Assembly: GCA_009193035.1 (NCBI GenBank)
Contig: SWDT01000127.1
Span: 186,001-250,000 of the forward strand
From: Halicephalobus mephisto
Lineage: Eukaryota; Nematoda; Chromadorea; Rhabditida; Panagrolaimidae
Length of the DNA stretch: 64,000 nucleotides
Direction of reading: 5' to 3'
Each line of letters begins with the position of its first letter. The stretch's first letter is position 1. Shown here piece after piece: positions 12,501-24,500 of this stretch. The notes under the pieces were generated by a model. It was not told the DNA's origin. It made no database searches and saw only the letters and a list, made by a program, of their open reading frames with translations. A program made the position numbers and the translations under genes.

Positions 12501-15500
12501 CTCTTTGTTTCCGAATCATTATTGTTTTCCAGATTTCTGGACCTCGGAACTCGCTCGGGCTTCCTTGTACAAAAGACAGGTCTCTCAGCCTGTGATGTTG
12601 GCATCTGGGACTTCTGAAGAAACCCAAAGGAAAAACGTAAAACTGGTCCTTCCGATTTATTCGTCGCCGTTGTCGGACCGACTTCAGACAGATGCCCCGG
12701 GGAAGAAGCCAGATGTGAAACCACGGAAGCAGCTCCAGACGATGAGTTCCATGTTGAAGAAATCCAGATCCGAAACCGAAGGACTTCAAAATCAAAAAGG
12801 TAAATTTTTTTAAATTAAAAAATTATTTCGAAATTACCGAATTTTTCTTTTTTCTCGAAACGAAAATTAATTAAATTCCACTTTTTCGTGGTCAGACCAT
12901 TATCGATTAATTTCTCACCACGAAAATTAAATCCTATTTTCATTGTAAGATGATTTTTCTGAACATTTTTTAAATTTTTTTTTATATTTTCGTTTTTTCA
13001 AGATATTCCAGAAAATTAAAACTTAAAATTACCGTAACTCGGTGAAAATTCGATGTATTTTGAAAATTCTCTTTTATTAAATTTAAATAATTTTATTTTT
13101 CGTTTTTAATTAAAAAATTGAATATTGATTATTTCGAAATATGATAGAAAACATTTTTCTTTTAAAAAAAGGAAATTTTGGAACAGAACGCCAAAGATTT
13201 AAAATTAATTTTTAAAATTAAAATTTCCTTAAAAATCATTAATTTTTCATTTTTTTTGATGTTAAATAAAATAATAAGTTTAATTTTAAAAGAATTTTTA
13301 AAATGCATTATTTATAAAATTAACATGATCGAAAATTTGAATTTTCTGAAAAATTGAATAAAAATTACTGTTTTTGATTTTTCTATTTTTTCAGAAATTA
13401 CTTCGGCTTCGAGTTCGGTGTCTTCCAAATCTTCAAGAAGTCAACAAAAACAACATTTTTTGAGAAATCTTTTTTCAAATTCGAATTCGTCACAACCTTC
13501 GACAAGTTGTTCTCCGAATTCGTCTTCGAACTTCTCTACTGACGGTAAAGTCTCAGATTCCACCAGAAACTACGCCCTCTACGGCTACATTCCTCCGAAA
13601 GATGTCCCTTCTTCCAGCACCTCCGGCAATCCATCGACCGCTTCTTCTTTAAGAAGAAGTTTCGCGAAATTGACCAGTTTCAAATCCAAACCGAAATCCA
13701 AAGACGACACAAGTTTTAATAAAAGTAATTTTTCTTTTTTCTTGGCAGGAATAATTTTATAAAATTACAGTGTCAGCAGAGGCGATAAAAGCCAGACAAG
13801 CGGCTTTCAGAAGGGAAAAAACGGACATTTCTGGCATCTCCGTCCAAAGACTGGCCGGACACAGAAATGCAAATCAGTCACCGACGGCCCAAATGTTCGG
13901 AAGGAAGGAATCAGAAGTCAGAAGTCCACTCATTCCTCCCAAAGAAAAAATTGACGAAAATGCCATGCAGAAATGCATCGATGAGTTGAGGAACAAAAGG
14001 TGGTTTTTAAAATTCAAAAATCTTACCACGAAAACCTTAAAAACTACAGTATTTAAAATTTTAAATTTTTTCTTCAAATATGTTAATTTTGCAATGGAAA
14101 ATTAAAAACATTGCCGGAGGAAATTTAAATTTTAAAGTTTTTTAAAAATTTATTTTTAGTTTTTTTTTAAATTTATTTTTAAAATTAAAAATTATTTTTA
14201 AAATTTATTAATTACGATCTTTTGGAATCCTGTAGGTTTAGGATATTTTCAGAATTTTATGAAGGCTTCTGAAAATTTAAAAATTAGAAAATTGTGAAGT
14301 TTTTGAAATTTCTCAAAATGAAATTTAAATTTTAAACATTTTCAGAATCCAATCGGAGGTTTTGGAAATTTTCTAGAATTCTGTCGGAAGATTCTGAAGA
14401 CTTCAAAAGTCTAACAGAAATTTCTGAAGATTTTCTAAAATTTTAAAAAAGTTTCTAAAATATTCCAGAATTTCATAATTTTTATTACTTTTAAAAAGTT
14501 TTAAATCTTCTAGAATTTAATAAAAAAATTTTCAAAATTTTGTAAAAATTTTAAGAATTATGAAGTTTTCTAAAATTTAAAAAAAGTTTTTATAATTTTT
14601 ATTTTTTTTAAAAACTGAAAAATGCTCTGAAATTCAGTAACATTCTGAAACTTTTAAGAATCTCAGAAAATTTCGAAAATTTTTCAAAAAATTAACATAT
14701 AAAAATTTAATAATAATTTTAATTTTTATAATAGATTGATTTTTCCGTACTCCATTAAGGAATTACTCACGGAAAATCCTTTTCCAATTTGTTCCTCCGA
14801 TTACCGCATCTTTCCGGTCATTGGGAAGACATTTGTTAATTACTTCTTTCTTTATCCCAAAAACTCATCTCTAAATCTGCAGATTTCCCGATTTTCTCTC
14901 ATCCATGAAATCAGATGATTTTTATTTTTCAATTTTGAATAACAACGAGGTTTAAAGTTAGATCCCGGTTTGGCCACATGTTTCGGTTTAGCTTTTGAAA
15001 AGGAAAAGGATGTTACTCAATCTCGACTCGAGATAGGGCTTCCCGACAAGTGGTCAGCAAGTGGGTTCAAATGTCTCTCGGATGGTCACTTGCGCTTAGA
15101 TCTGTTCGGTTTAGAGTTTTGGAGGAGTTTAGAGTTCTTTTACCAAGAATAAAATTCTGTAAAAATAAAATTTTACAGAAAAAAATAAAAAAAAATCGGT
15201 ATGGAAGTGACCTATATCTTCAACTTTTTTCGGTATAGGAGTAGCCTATAGAGTCCCCCCCGACCCTACGGCGCTGTCCTATACCGATTTAATTCCCTAC
15301 AATTCCCTCACAAAACTCGATTTTTATAAAATTGTATTACTTTTAATTCGATTTTGTAATTTTTTTCAACATTTTAATCTTTTTTAAAAATTATTTTTTG
15401 ATTTAAATTCAAATTTTTTTACTTTAATCACCTACTTTAAATATTTTTTTTCAGACTGAATTCATCGATGATGAAGACTGATTCTAAGCCTACATCCGGG

Positions 15501-18500
15501 GAGGAGATCCCCCAGCGAGATCCGGCTTCGATTTTGAAGGAATTTGGCGGTTTTATTCAGAACAACGGCAAACCTTACGAGGTGATTCTTCGGAACAAAA
15601 AATCCTCTGTTCAATCTCGGAAAAACTTCCAAGATAGATTATCCGTGCCTAATCTCAACGAAGATCCTGAGGACGAACAGGAGATGATGGAGTTCAGATT
15701 CGGCCGAGCTCCGGATACCGGGGAACTCGAGGTCATAAATGAAGGTCTGATCACTCCCGTTGTTAGGAGGAAAAATTTCGGTCAAAAATTGAACCTTAAT
15801 CCGTTGACAAATGGCACTAAGGACAACTACACGAATTCAGAATACGTCGAGCGGAATTTGCAAAATAAAAAAAGGTTGGTTTACTGTATTTTTGGAAAAA
15901 ATTATTTAAAAAATTTCAATTTTATTTTTACCGATAATTTGTAATTTTTATTTTTTGAATATTTTTTTTTCTGACTAGTTGATCAATTATACAGTCCACC
16001 AAGTTTCGCTTTTTTCAAGAAAATCTTTATCCTTTAGTCTAGCGTCGATTTCTAGATTTGATAACATTAAAAACTAACATGTGATTGTTAAAGTAGGATT
16101 TTTATTTTTCAATCGAGGTCTCGACGCGAAAAAAATCGGAAAATTTTAATCATGGTCCCAACGCGAAAAATTAAGATTTTAATGTTTTTATTGCAGAAAA
16201 TTAAAAATTTACAATTTTGGTCCTGGCACGAAAAATTAAGAGAATTTTAATTTTGATCTTAGCGCGAAAATTTGAGAAAATTTTTATCTTTGGTCCTGGC
16301 ACGAAAAAGTTTAAAAATTGTTAATTTTGGTCCTAGCACGAAAAAGTTTAAAAATTGTTATCTTTGGTCCTAGCACGAAAAACTAAGAAAATTTCAATTT
16401 TGGTCCTGGCGCGAAAAAATAAAAAAATTGTTAATTTTGGTCTTGGCGCGAAAATGTGACTGATAATTTTTTCATTTTGTGAGTTGTTTTGACATCCAAC
16501 AAAGGTGAACTTTTACGACCTTTTCTGAAGACAACTGTTTCCAGCTGTTCCTTAATTTTCCTGGAAATCTCCGAAATCCTATTTGTCAAAAAGTGATCAA
16601 TGGATGTTTTTCGATTTTGACTTTCGGCCTAAATATCCCTAAACGGTTTTTTTCGAAATTGGATAATTGGAGATTTCTGGCCAAATTTCCCATCGATTTT
16701 TCGGAGGTCTTTTGGGTTGAGTAAGATCGGATTTTATTTGGCGTTTTTTGTGCCAAAAATGGAGCACCTGTTTCGGCATGTTTGTCATTTTTCTCGTTTT
16801 CTCAGATCGATCGGCTGTTTGAAATCGGGTCAAAAAATCGAAAAATCATTAATTAACTGTTATTTTGGCCAAGTTTATTTTATTTTTAAAAATATTACAA
16901 TATTGTAAAAAATTTTGAAATTTTCCAAGATCCAGCAGAAAATTCTAAAATTTAATAGGAAATTTTAGTTTTAAAATTTAACAGAAATTTTTTAAAATTA
17001 AATAGAAATTTTTGGAATTTTCTAGAATCTTTCAAAATTTTGAAGCTTTTTTGAATTTAATGAGAATTTCTGGAATATTTCAAAATTTATTAGAAACTTC
17101 TTAATCCTTTTTGGATCTAATGAGAATTTCTGAAATTTCTAAAAATTTAGAAACTTCTGAAATTTTCAAAGATTTAGTAAAAACTTCTGAAATCTTTCAA
17201 ACTTTAGTAGAAACTTTTGAATCTTCTTTGAATCTATCAAAATCCTCTAGAATTTTCCAGAATTTAAGAGCTTCTGGAATCCAGTACCTTGAAAAATTTT
17301 TAGAATCTTTCAAAATTCAATTCCGGAACTTCGAATTCTGAAAAATTCGGAAAATTCTCGTCGAGACAATTTTTAAAAAAATTTTGGTTTTATTAAAGTA
17401 TGATTTTTGAATATTTTTGGATTTTACAGTATTATAGTAAATTCATTGAAGCTTTCAATTATCCGTTTTCCGGTTTTGTTGCGAAACTTGATCTTTTTCA
17501 GCTGCCAAAAAACCTCCGTTTAATTAGATTCCCACTGTTCCTCGTTATAATTGAAGAGGTTTTTCGATTTTTGTGCTTTTTGTCCGATTCAAATTTGGCT
17601 TGTTTGTTTTTCTGAAAATCTTAAAAATCTAAAAAATCTTAAAAATCTTAAAAATTTAAAAAATCTTTAAAATCTTAAAAATTTAAAAAATCTAAAAAAT
17701 CTTTAAAATTCTTGATTTAAAAAAATGGATTTATTAAATTAAATAATCTTCATTTTGAAAGTTTTTTACTTTTTAAAAAACATATTTTATAAATTAGAAT
17801 TTTTATTTTTGCAATTTTTAGAAATTAAAAAATATAAAAAAAGTAAATTCTGATTTTAAAAAAGATGGAATTTAACTGAAAAGTTTCAAAGTGAAAATTT
17901 TCTAATAATTCTCAAAGCGAAAATTATCTAAAAACTTTCAAAGCGAAAATTATCTAAAACTCGAAGCGAAAATATTCTAATAATTCTCGAAACGAAAATT
18001 GTCTAAAAACTCTCAAAGCGAAAATATTCTAAAAACTCTCAAAGCGAAAATTATCTAAAAACTTCTATAACGAAAATTTTTTAAAAACTCTCAAAGCGAA
18101 AATTTTTTAAAAACTCCTACAACGAAAATTTACCAGAAGTTTACAGAAATTTCCACAATGAAGATTTTCCCCATAGATTTTTGTATTTTTAGAAACATTT
18201 ATTGTATATCCGGTTCTTTAAAGACTGTCCAGATGTCTCTTTTCGCTTCATCGCCGTCGGCTGCCTAATTTCCGGATACGGCTTTGGTTTCAGTGTTGCG
18301 TGTGATTTATGATCTTAAGCTTTTGATTCTTTTACAATATTATTAATTTTACTGTAATTTAAGCTTTTCAAATTTGTCGAAAAACGAAAAATTTTTAATT
18401 AACAAATTTTCCGGATTTGTTCGAAAATAAAATTGAATTATTTTGTTTTATCCAAATTTCCCCCGGCTAATTGTCGATTTGGATTTTTGTAAACATTTAT

Positions 18501-21500
18501 TTCTTTAAATATTTGCATAAACGTCTTTTTTCAAGTTTTTGGACATGTTTGCTTTTTGAAGTCCAGAAATCTGAAAAAATTTTCTTTAAAATTTCATTTT
18601 AGGAAAAATTCAAAATTTTCGAAAGATTGTTTAATTTTTAGAATTTAGTGGAAAATTTCGAGGAACTTATAAGATTCTGAAGCTTCGTAGGAGGTTTTCG
18701 AATATTTTGTAGAATTTTAGAAATTTTATAGAAAATTTTGAAATTTTCTAGAATCTTCCAAAAATTTTACAGAAAATTCTGAAGCCTTCTAGAAGATTGT
18801 GGAAGTTATTGTAAAATTTGCAGAATCCATTAAAAACTTAAAATTTTAGAATTTTTAAAAAATTCTCTAAAATTTCCAGAATCCACTGAAATCTTCAGAA
18901 TCTTGGAATCTTATAGAATTTCTTAATATTTTTCAGAATCCATTTAAAATTTCTAAAATTTTAGAATTTTTTAAAAATTCTCTAAAATTTCCAGAATCCA
19001 CTAAAACCTTCTGAATCTTGGAATCTTATAAGTTTTTCATATTTTTAAATACCTATTTAAAATTTCTAAAATCCGCCAGAACCTTCTGAATCCTAAAATC
19101 TCCTAAGAATTTTCTGAAGCTTCTAAAATCACTAATTCTAAAAATTCGAATCGAGAAAATTTCTATTTTTAAAACATAATTATCGAAAATTGCTCGAGGC
19201 AAAATTGGAACAATTTTTGTTTTAAAATTTTTTTCCTTATTTCTTTCAAATCATAGCTAATTCGTATTGATGAAAAAAGAACATCCTATTTTTGAAGGAA
19301 CATCTCGGAGAAAAACAGATCCAGAAACTTGGAAAACTAGGACTAGCCCAATTTCGCGCACGCCCTCAGGGAACAATGTCACTTCTGCTCGCAAGGGTGC
19401 ACCTGATCGTAAGCTGGACTACTTGTGTAAAATTTTTCGGATCAGTTAAAAATTCAAAGATTTGTGACAACTTACATGTGTCATGTCTTTGTTTGATTTC
19501 TGAGTGGAAAAAGTACTTGATGGACATTGTCCAGAATGTCGGATATAAGCGTGATTTTTGCGTTTTTTACATAGTCCAGTTATCCAGGTGAATTTTTCGA
19601 AAATCCGAAAAACATTTTTTTAATTTATTCAAAAAAAACATTTTAAATTTTCTCAAAAAGCATTTTTTTTTTAATTTTTTTTAAAAACATTGTTTTTAAT
19701 TTTAAATTTGTTCAGAAAAAACATTTTTTTTAATTTATTCAAAAAGTATGTTTTAAATTTTTTTTAAAAATACTTTTTTTTAATTTCTTCAAAAAAATTT
19801 TAAAATTAATTTTTTTATTTTTTAAAATAATTTTGAATTTTAATAATATTATTCTAGTAATTTCTAAAATCTATTTGAATAGTTTTTATTTAATTTTTAC
19901 TGTAGTAATTTTGATTTCTGGATGCCTTGTTCCCAGGTCGGCTGTACGACGGTTGCTCTTCAGTGACGTTTATTTTTTGTTTTTCTCATTTTTGTATTGA
20001 TTTCGAAATTATTTTAAAATTAATTTCTTTTTAATTAATCCAGATATTGAGTTGATTGTTAAAAAAATTAATATAAAAAATAAATAAAATTTTGCGAAAT
20101 AAAAAGAGGAGCAAATGTCGCACAACTTCGCAGCGATATTCGCTCCTTGTTTTACTCATTTTTGTATTGATTTCGAAATTCTTTTCAAATTAATTTCTTC
20201 TTAATTAACTGAAATATTGATTTTAATATAAAAAAATTAATATAAAAAATAAATAAAATTTTGCCAAAGAAAAAAACGCCGCTGGGGTCAATTGTCGTCC
20301 AGTCCCCAGATCCACTTCTGTCTTCACGACGCATTCCTACCGTTTTCCCGGCCAGATTTGACTGTTTCCCAAGCTCGTAATTATTTCGAAATTTTTCTTT
20401 CATAAAATTTAAAAATGAATTTTATCAATTTTCTCAATCCCAAAATTGTGAATTATGTTTTCTGAGAAAATTTCTGTGAGAAAAAATGATTTTTGAAGAT
20501 TTGAACTGCGACTAGAGCCAGCCGGATATGTAAAGGCCGAAAAAGGCCATTCGCGAGCGTCGGGACGGAATTACCTTCGGATCAGAGAAAACACTTTTGA
20601 CGGACGTCCGATCTCGAAAAAGTGACAGAAATCGGTTCTACGGCCTCCGACATTTTGGAATTGAGGTTTCTTCGTTTATGTATTGTACAATTAGGAATTT
20701 TTTAAACAAAAAAATTTATTTATTTTTATAATTTTTCTAAAAAAGTTTATTCTTATTTTATATCATAATATTAAAAATTTTTATTAAAGTAATTTTTGTA
20801 AAAAAGTTTATTCTTATTTTATATCATAATATTAAAAATTTTTATTAAAATAATTTTTGTAAAAATGTTTATTTTTGATTTTATATCATAATATTAAAAA
20901 TTTTCATTAAAGTAATTTTTGTAAAAAAGTTTATTCTTATTTTATACTATAATATTAAAGATTTTTATTAAAATGATTTTTGTAAAAAAGTTTATTTTTG
21001 ATTTTATATCATAGCATGGTCATGTTGTTTCTTATCACTGCCACCCCCATTCTTAGCTGCTGATTCGCTACAAAATTTTTAATTAAAAAAGCAATAGATG
21101 ACTAATACTGGTTTTATGAGAACTTCTTTACTTCACTTTCCTTGCAAAATCACTGGTTTTTGACTAATCCATCGAGTAATCTTTTTAGTTCTGGTTTCTT
21201 CGAACTTGTGTAACTTTCTGGGACCTCCGAAACGAACTTATTTGGTCATTTGTCCAGCTTAAAACCCTAAATTTTTGACGCCAAATCAGCTTTTAGAAAA
21301 TCTTATTTTTAGTTTTCTGAAAATTTGTTGATTTTTTAATTTTGTGAAATTGAAAATTCGGACATCGTTAAATCCAAAAATCCACATTGAAAAATAATAA
21401 AATATTCGTTGTTTTCGTGTTTCCGAGACCTGCAATTTTGGGATTGAGTAGATCTGTGGACAATTATTCCATTTTTCCTGTTTTCTAAGTAATTTCTAAA

Positions 21501-24500
21501 AAAACAAAATACTTTGAAAAAATTTATTTTTTGATTTTTTGCAACTCTTCAGATACAAGATGAAATTTCATGATTTTTTGGTTATTTTTAAATATCATAA
21601 ATATTATTTTCACGATCAGAAAGCACTGCAAAAAAATATTTTTTTCGATATATCGAATTTTTACTTTTTTAAATTTAAAATTTCATCCGGAACAGAACGC
21701 CAAAAATAGGAGATTTGTTTTTCGATATATGAGAATTTTTTAGGATTACTTATTTTGTGGTTTTTTACATATTGGTTTTACTTTATTTAATTTTATTTTA
21801 TAGAAATTAAGAAATAGCGATTATTGAATTAAAAAATCCGCGTTGGTTTCAATAAAGTAGTAAATATCAAAGTCAAATTTCCGCTCAACAGTTAGACGAC
21901 CGACTAGCCTAAAAATTGCGAACAAACTGCAAATTTTGTTTTGATTTCGAAATTTCTACAAATGCAAGTATATAAACACCAACCGAGCTGCCTAAATGTT
22001 GCAAATAAATTGTAAATTTTGTTTTTATTTCGAAATTTTTATAAACACCGACTTGCCTAAAAATTACACATTTTATTTTTACTTCAACACTGAAATAATG
22101 TTCATGACACCTTACATATAACCAAACCTGTCTTTTGTCGGACTACTAATTGGGAAAGAATCGCGAAAGAGTCATCTCGAGCCCGAAATTCCTTGACAGC
22201 TCCTTCAAGGGACTATCCAACTCGAGTCTCGAGTGCTCGTTGCCGGGTTCGGTCTAGTATGAAAAAATGTGTAAAGTACAGTTTCCAAAATTGCTTCTAG
22301 TCGTAAAACCAAAACTTTAAGTAAATTTTAATTTTGAAATTTTCAGATTACAACAAGCTCCATCAATTCCTCAGAAACCTGTCACTTCGAGTTCGTTTTC
22401 GAAACCTGCAGCTCCATCGAGGTCCTTGTATTCTGTAATCACCCCAGGGAAGCAGACGAACAACACTTTCCTCAACTGGTCCGAAGTCAACTCCGAACTG
22501 AAACTGAAGCAGAAAGTTGCGAAGGTTCGTTTTTTCCACACCCAAAGCAACTCGATTTTTGGGGATATTTTTTATGTTAATTTTACTATCTCCGATATAT
22601 CGAGACTTTCATATATGAACACTAGTTCTAAAGAGCGGATAAAACTTTTTACATCCCGTGTAATCCAATCCAGAAATTTCCAGATTTTTAGGAAGAACAT
22701 GTTTGTAGAAAATTGATTACGAAATAATCATCGCGCAAAACTAAGATTGTAAGCTACTTTTGTTTCTGAAGGCCTAAAAATTCCGGTTGGAACAATTCCG
22801 TAAGAAAGTTCATATATGAATTTTATAATATTATCGATTTCGAAATAGTCATCGCGCAAAATGAAAATTTTAAATTATTTTAATTTTTGAAAACTTCTAG
22901 AAATCCGTATCAAGACAATTACATAAGGAAGTTCATATATGAATTTTATAATATTATCGATTACGAAATAGTCATCGCGCAAAACTGGAATTTTTTTATA
23001 AATTTTGTTTTTAAAACTTTTTAGAAATTCTCGTCGCGAAAATTTCCGTTTTTACGACATTATAATAATCATAATTAATTTAAAGTAGTTTTTAATTATA
23101 AAAACCCAATTGAAACTTATTTAAAAATTTTCTTATTGAAAATATTTTTCTTGTACTGAAGTCTAAAGAGGTCGACATCAAAATAAATCCGCACTTGCAA
23201 GATTTACCCAATTTCGGTTACCTAATTTTTATGCAAAAATTTAATTTTGATTATTTGATAGACTTCGATGTTGATTTTATTTATACAATAGAATTTGGAT
23301 ATAAGATACCTCCTTGGGACCGGGCTAAGCGTATGTTATGAGAAAAAATATATCATAGAAGGGATAAATTTGGATAAAAACTGAACTCACCCAAACTCTA
23401 TGCTATAACAAGAGATATGCTATAGCAGGAGTATTTTACATCCAAGTTCTACTGTATTTATTTCTAATCCTTTATCTTTACGAATTTCGGTTTTTCAAAG
23501 GTCAAATCCTCGTTTCGCCAAAAAATCCAAGGTCAAGAATTAGCCACTTGACTGTCTAACCATTTTTGGATTATTCTAAAAATTTTATTTTTCTAAAGAA
23601 TGGATAAATTTTTTTCAATTATTCTTCCGAAATTTTATTGCTCACTTGACTCCAACTTTTATTTTGGATCTTTTTTTGGACATTGGGTTTGTTTTCTTTT
23701 TTCTTGACCGCATATGGAATCAAGATTGAACAAAGGACCGCGAGAATTGATCCATTTTTTTCGGGAAAAACGAAAAACAAGGATTCGTGACTTATCAGAA
23801 GCTAAATTAAATTAAGTTTTTGAACTTATGAAGTATTTTAAAAATATATTTTTATTAAATTGTAATATTTAATATATTTTAAAAAAAGTAAATCCTATCA
23901 AATTAAGAAGTATTTTAAAAATATATTTTTATTAAATTATAGTATTTTTAAAAATATATTTTTATTAAATTGTAATATTTTTAAAAATATTTTTTATTAA
24001 ATTGTAATATTTAATGTATTTTAAAAAAGTAAATCCTATCAAATTAAGAAGTATTTTAAAAATATATTTTTATTAAATTGTAATATTTTTAAAAATATTT
24101 TTTACTAAATTGTAATATTTAATGTATTTTAAAAAGGTAAATTCTATCAAATTAATAAGAAATGTTTTTAAAAGTATTTTTTTATTTAAAAAATAAAACA
24201 ATCCAATTTCGACAGGGTACTTTGGGGTTGTTTTTTGATGTTTATGAATCTTATATAATCCTTAGTTTCCGATAATGAATAGCGACTTTTATATCCTATA
24301 TACTCTGATCCTGAAGTTTCTAGATTTGTCTAGAAAAATATAATTCCAAAAATCAATTAATCGTAAAATTGCGAAATAATCACAAAACTGAAATTTCGGA
24401 CTAGTTTAATTTCCAAGTTCTACAAATTCCCCTCGAGATAATTTTATAAAAAACTTATAATCCTCACAATATAATAGTTAAATTTTTTTAAACTTCATGA

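Larger units (their letters stand above)
15875..22346 (+). other. Largest RIN intron (6.5 kb)
   Basis: Donor AAAAG|GTTGGT, acceptor GAAATTTTCAG. It contains repeat arrays at 16130-16450, 17890-18140, 18600-19110 (TTCTGAA/CTAGAATT words), 19985-20275, 20700-21010 and 21880-22080, and a GC-rich unique block at 20510-20660. Open frames at 16639-17615 and 19267-19591 lack splice support and recognisable domains. Confidence 0.5.
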
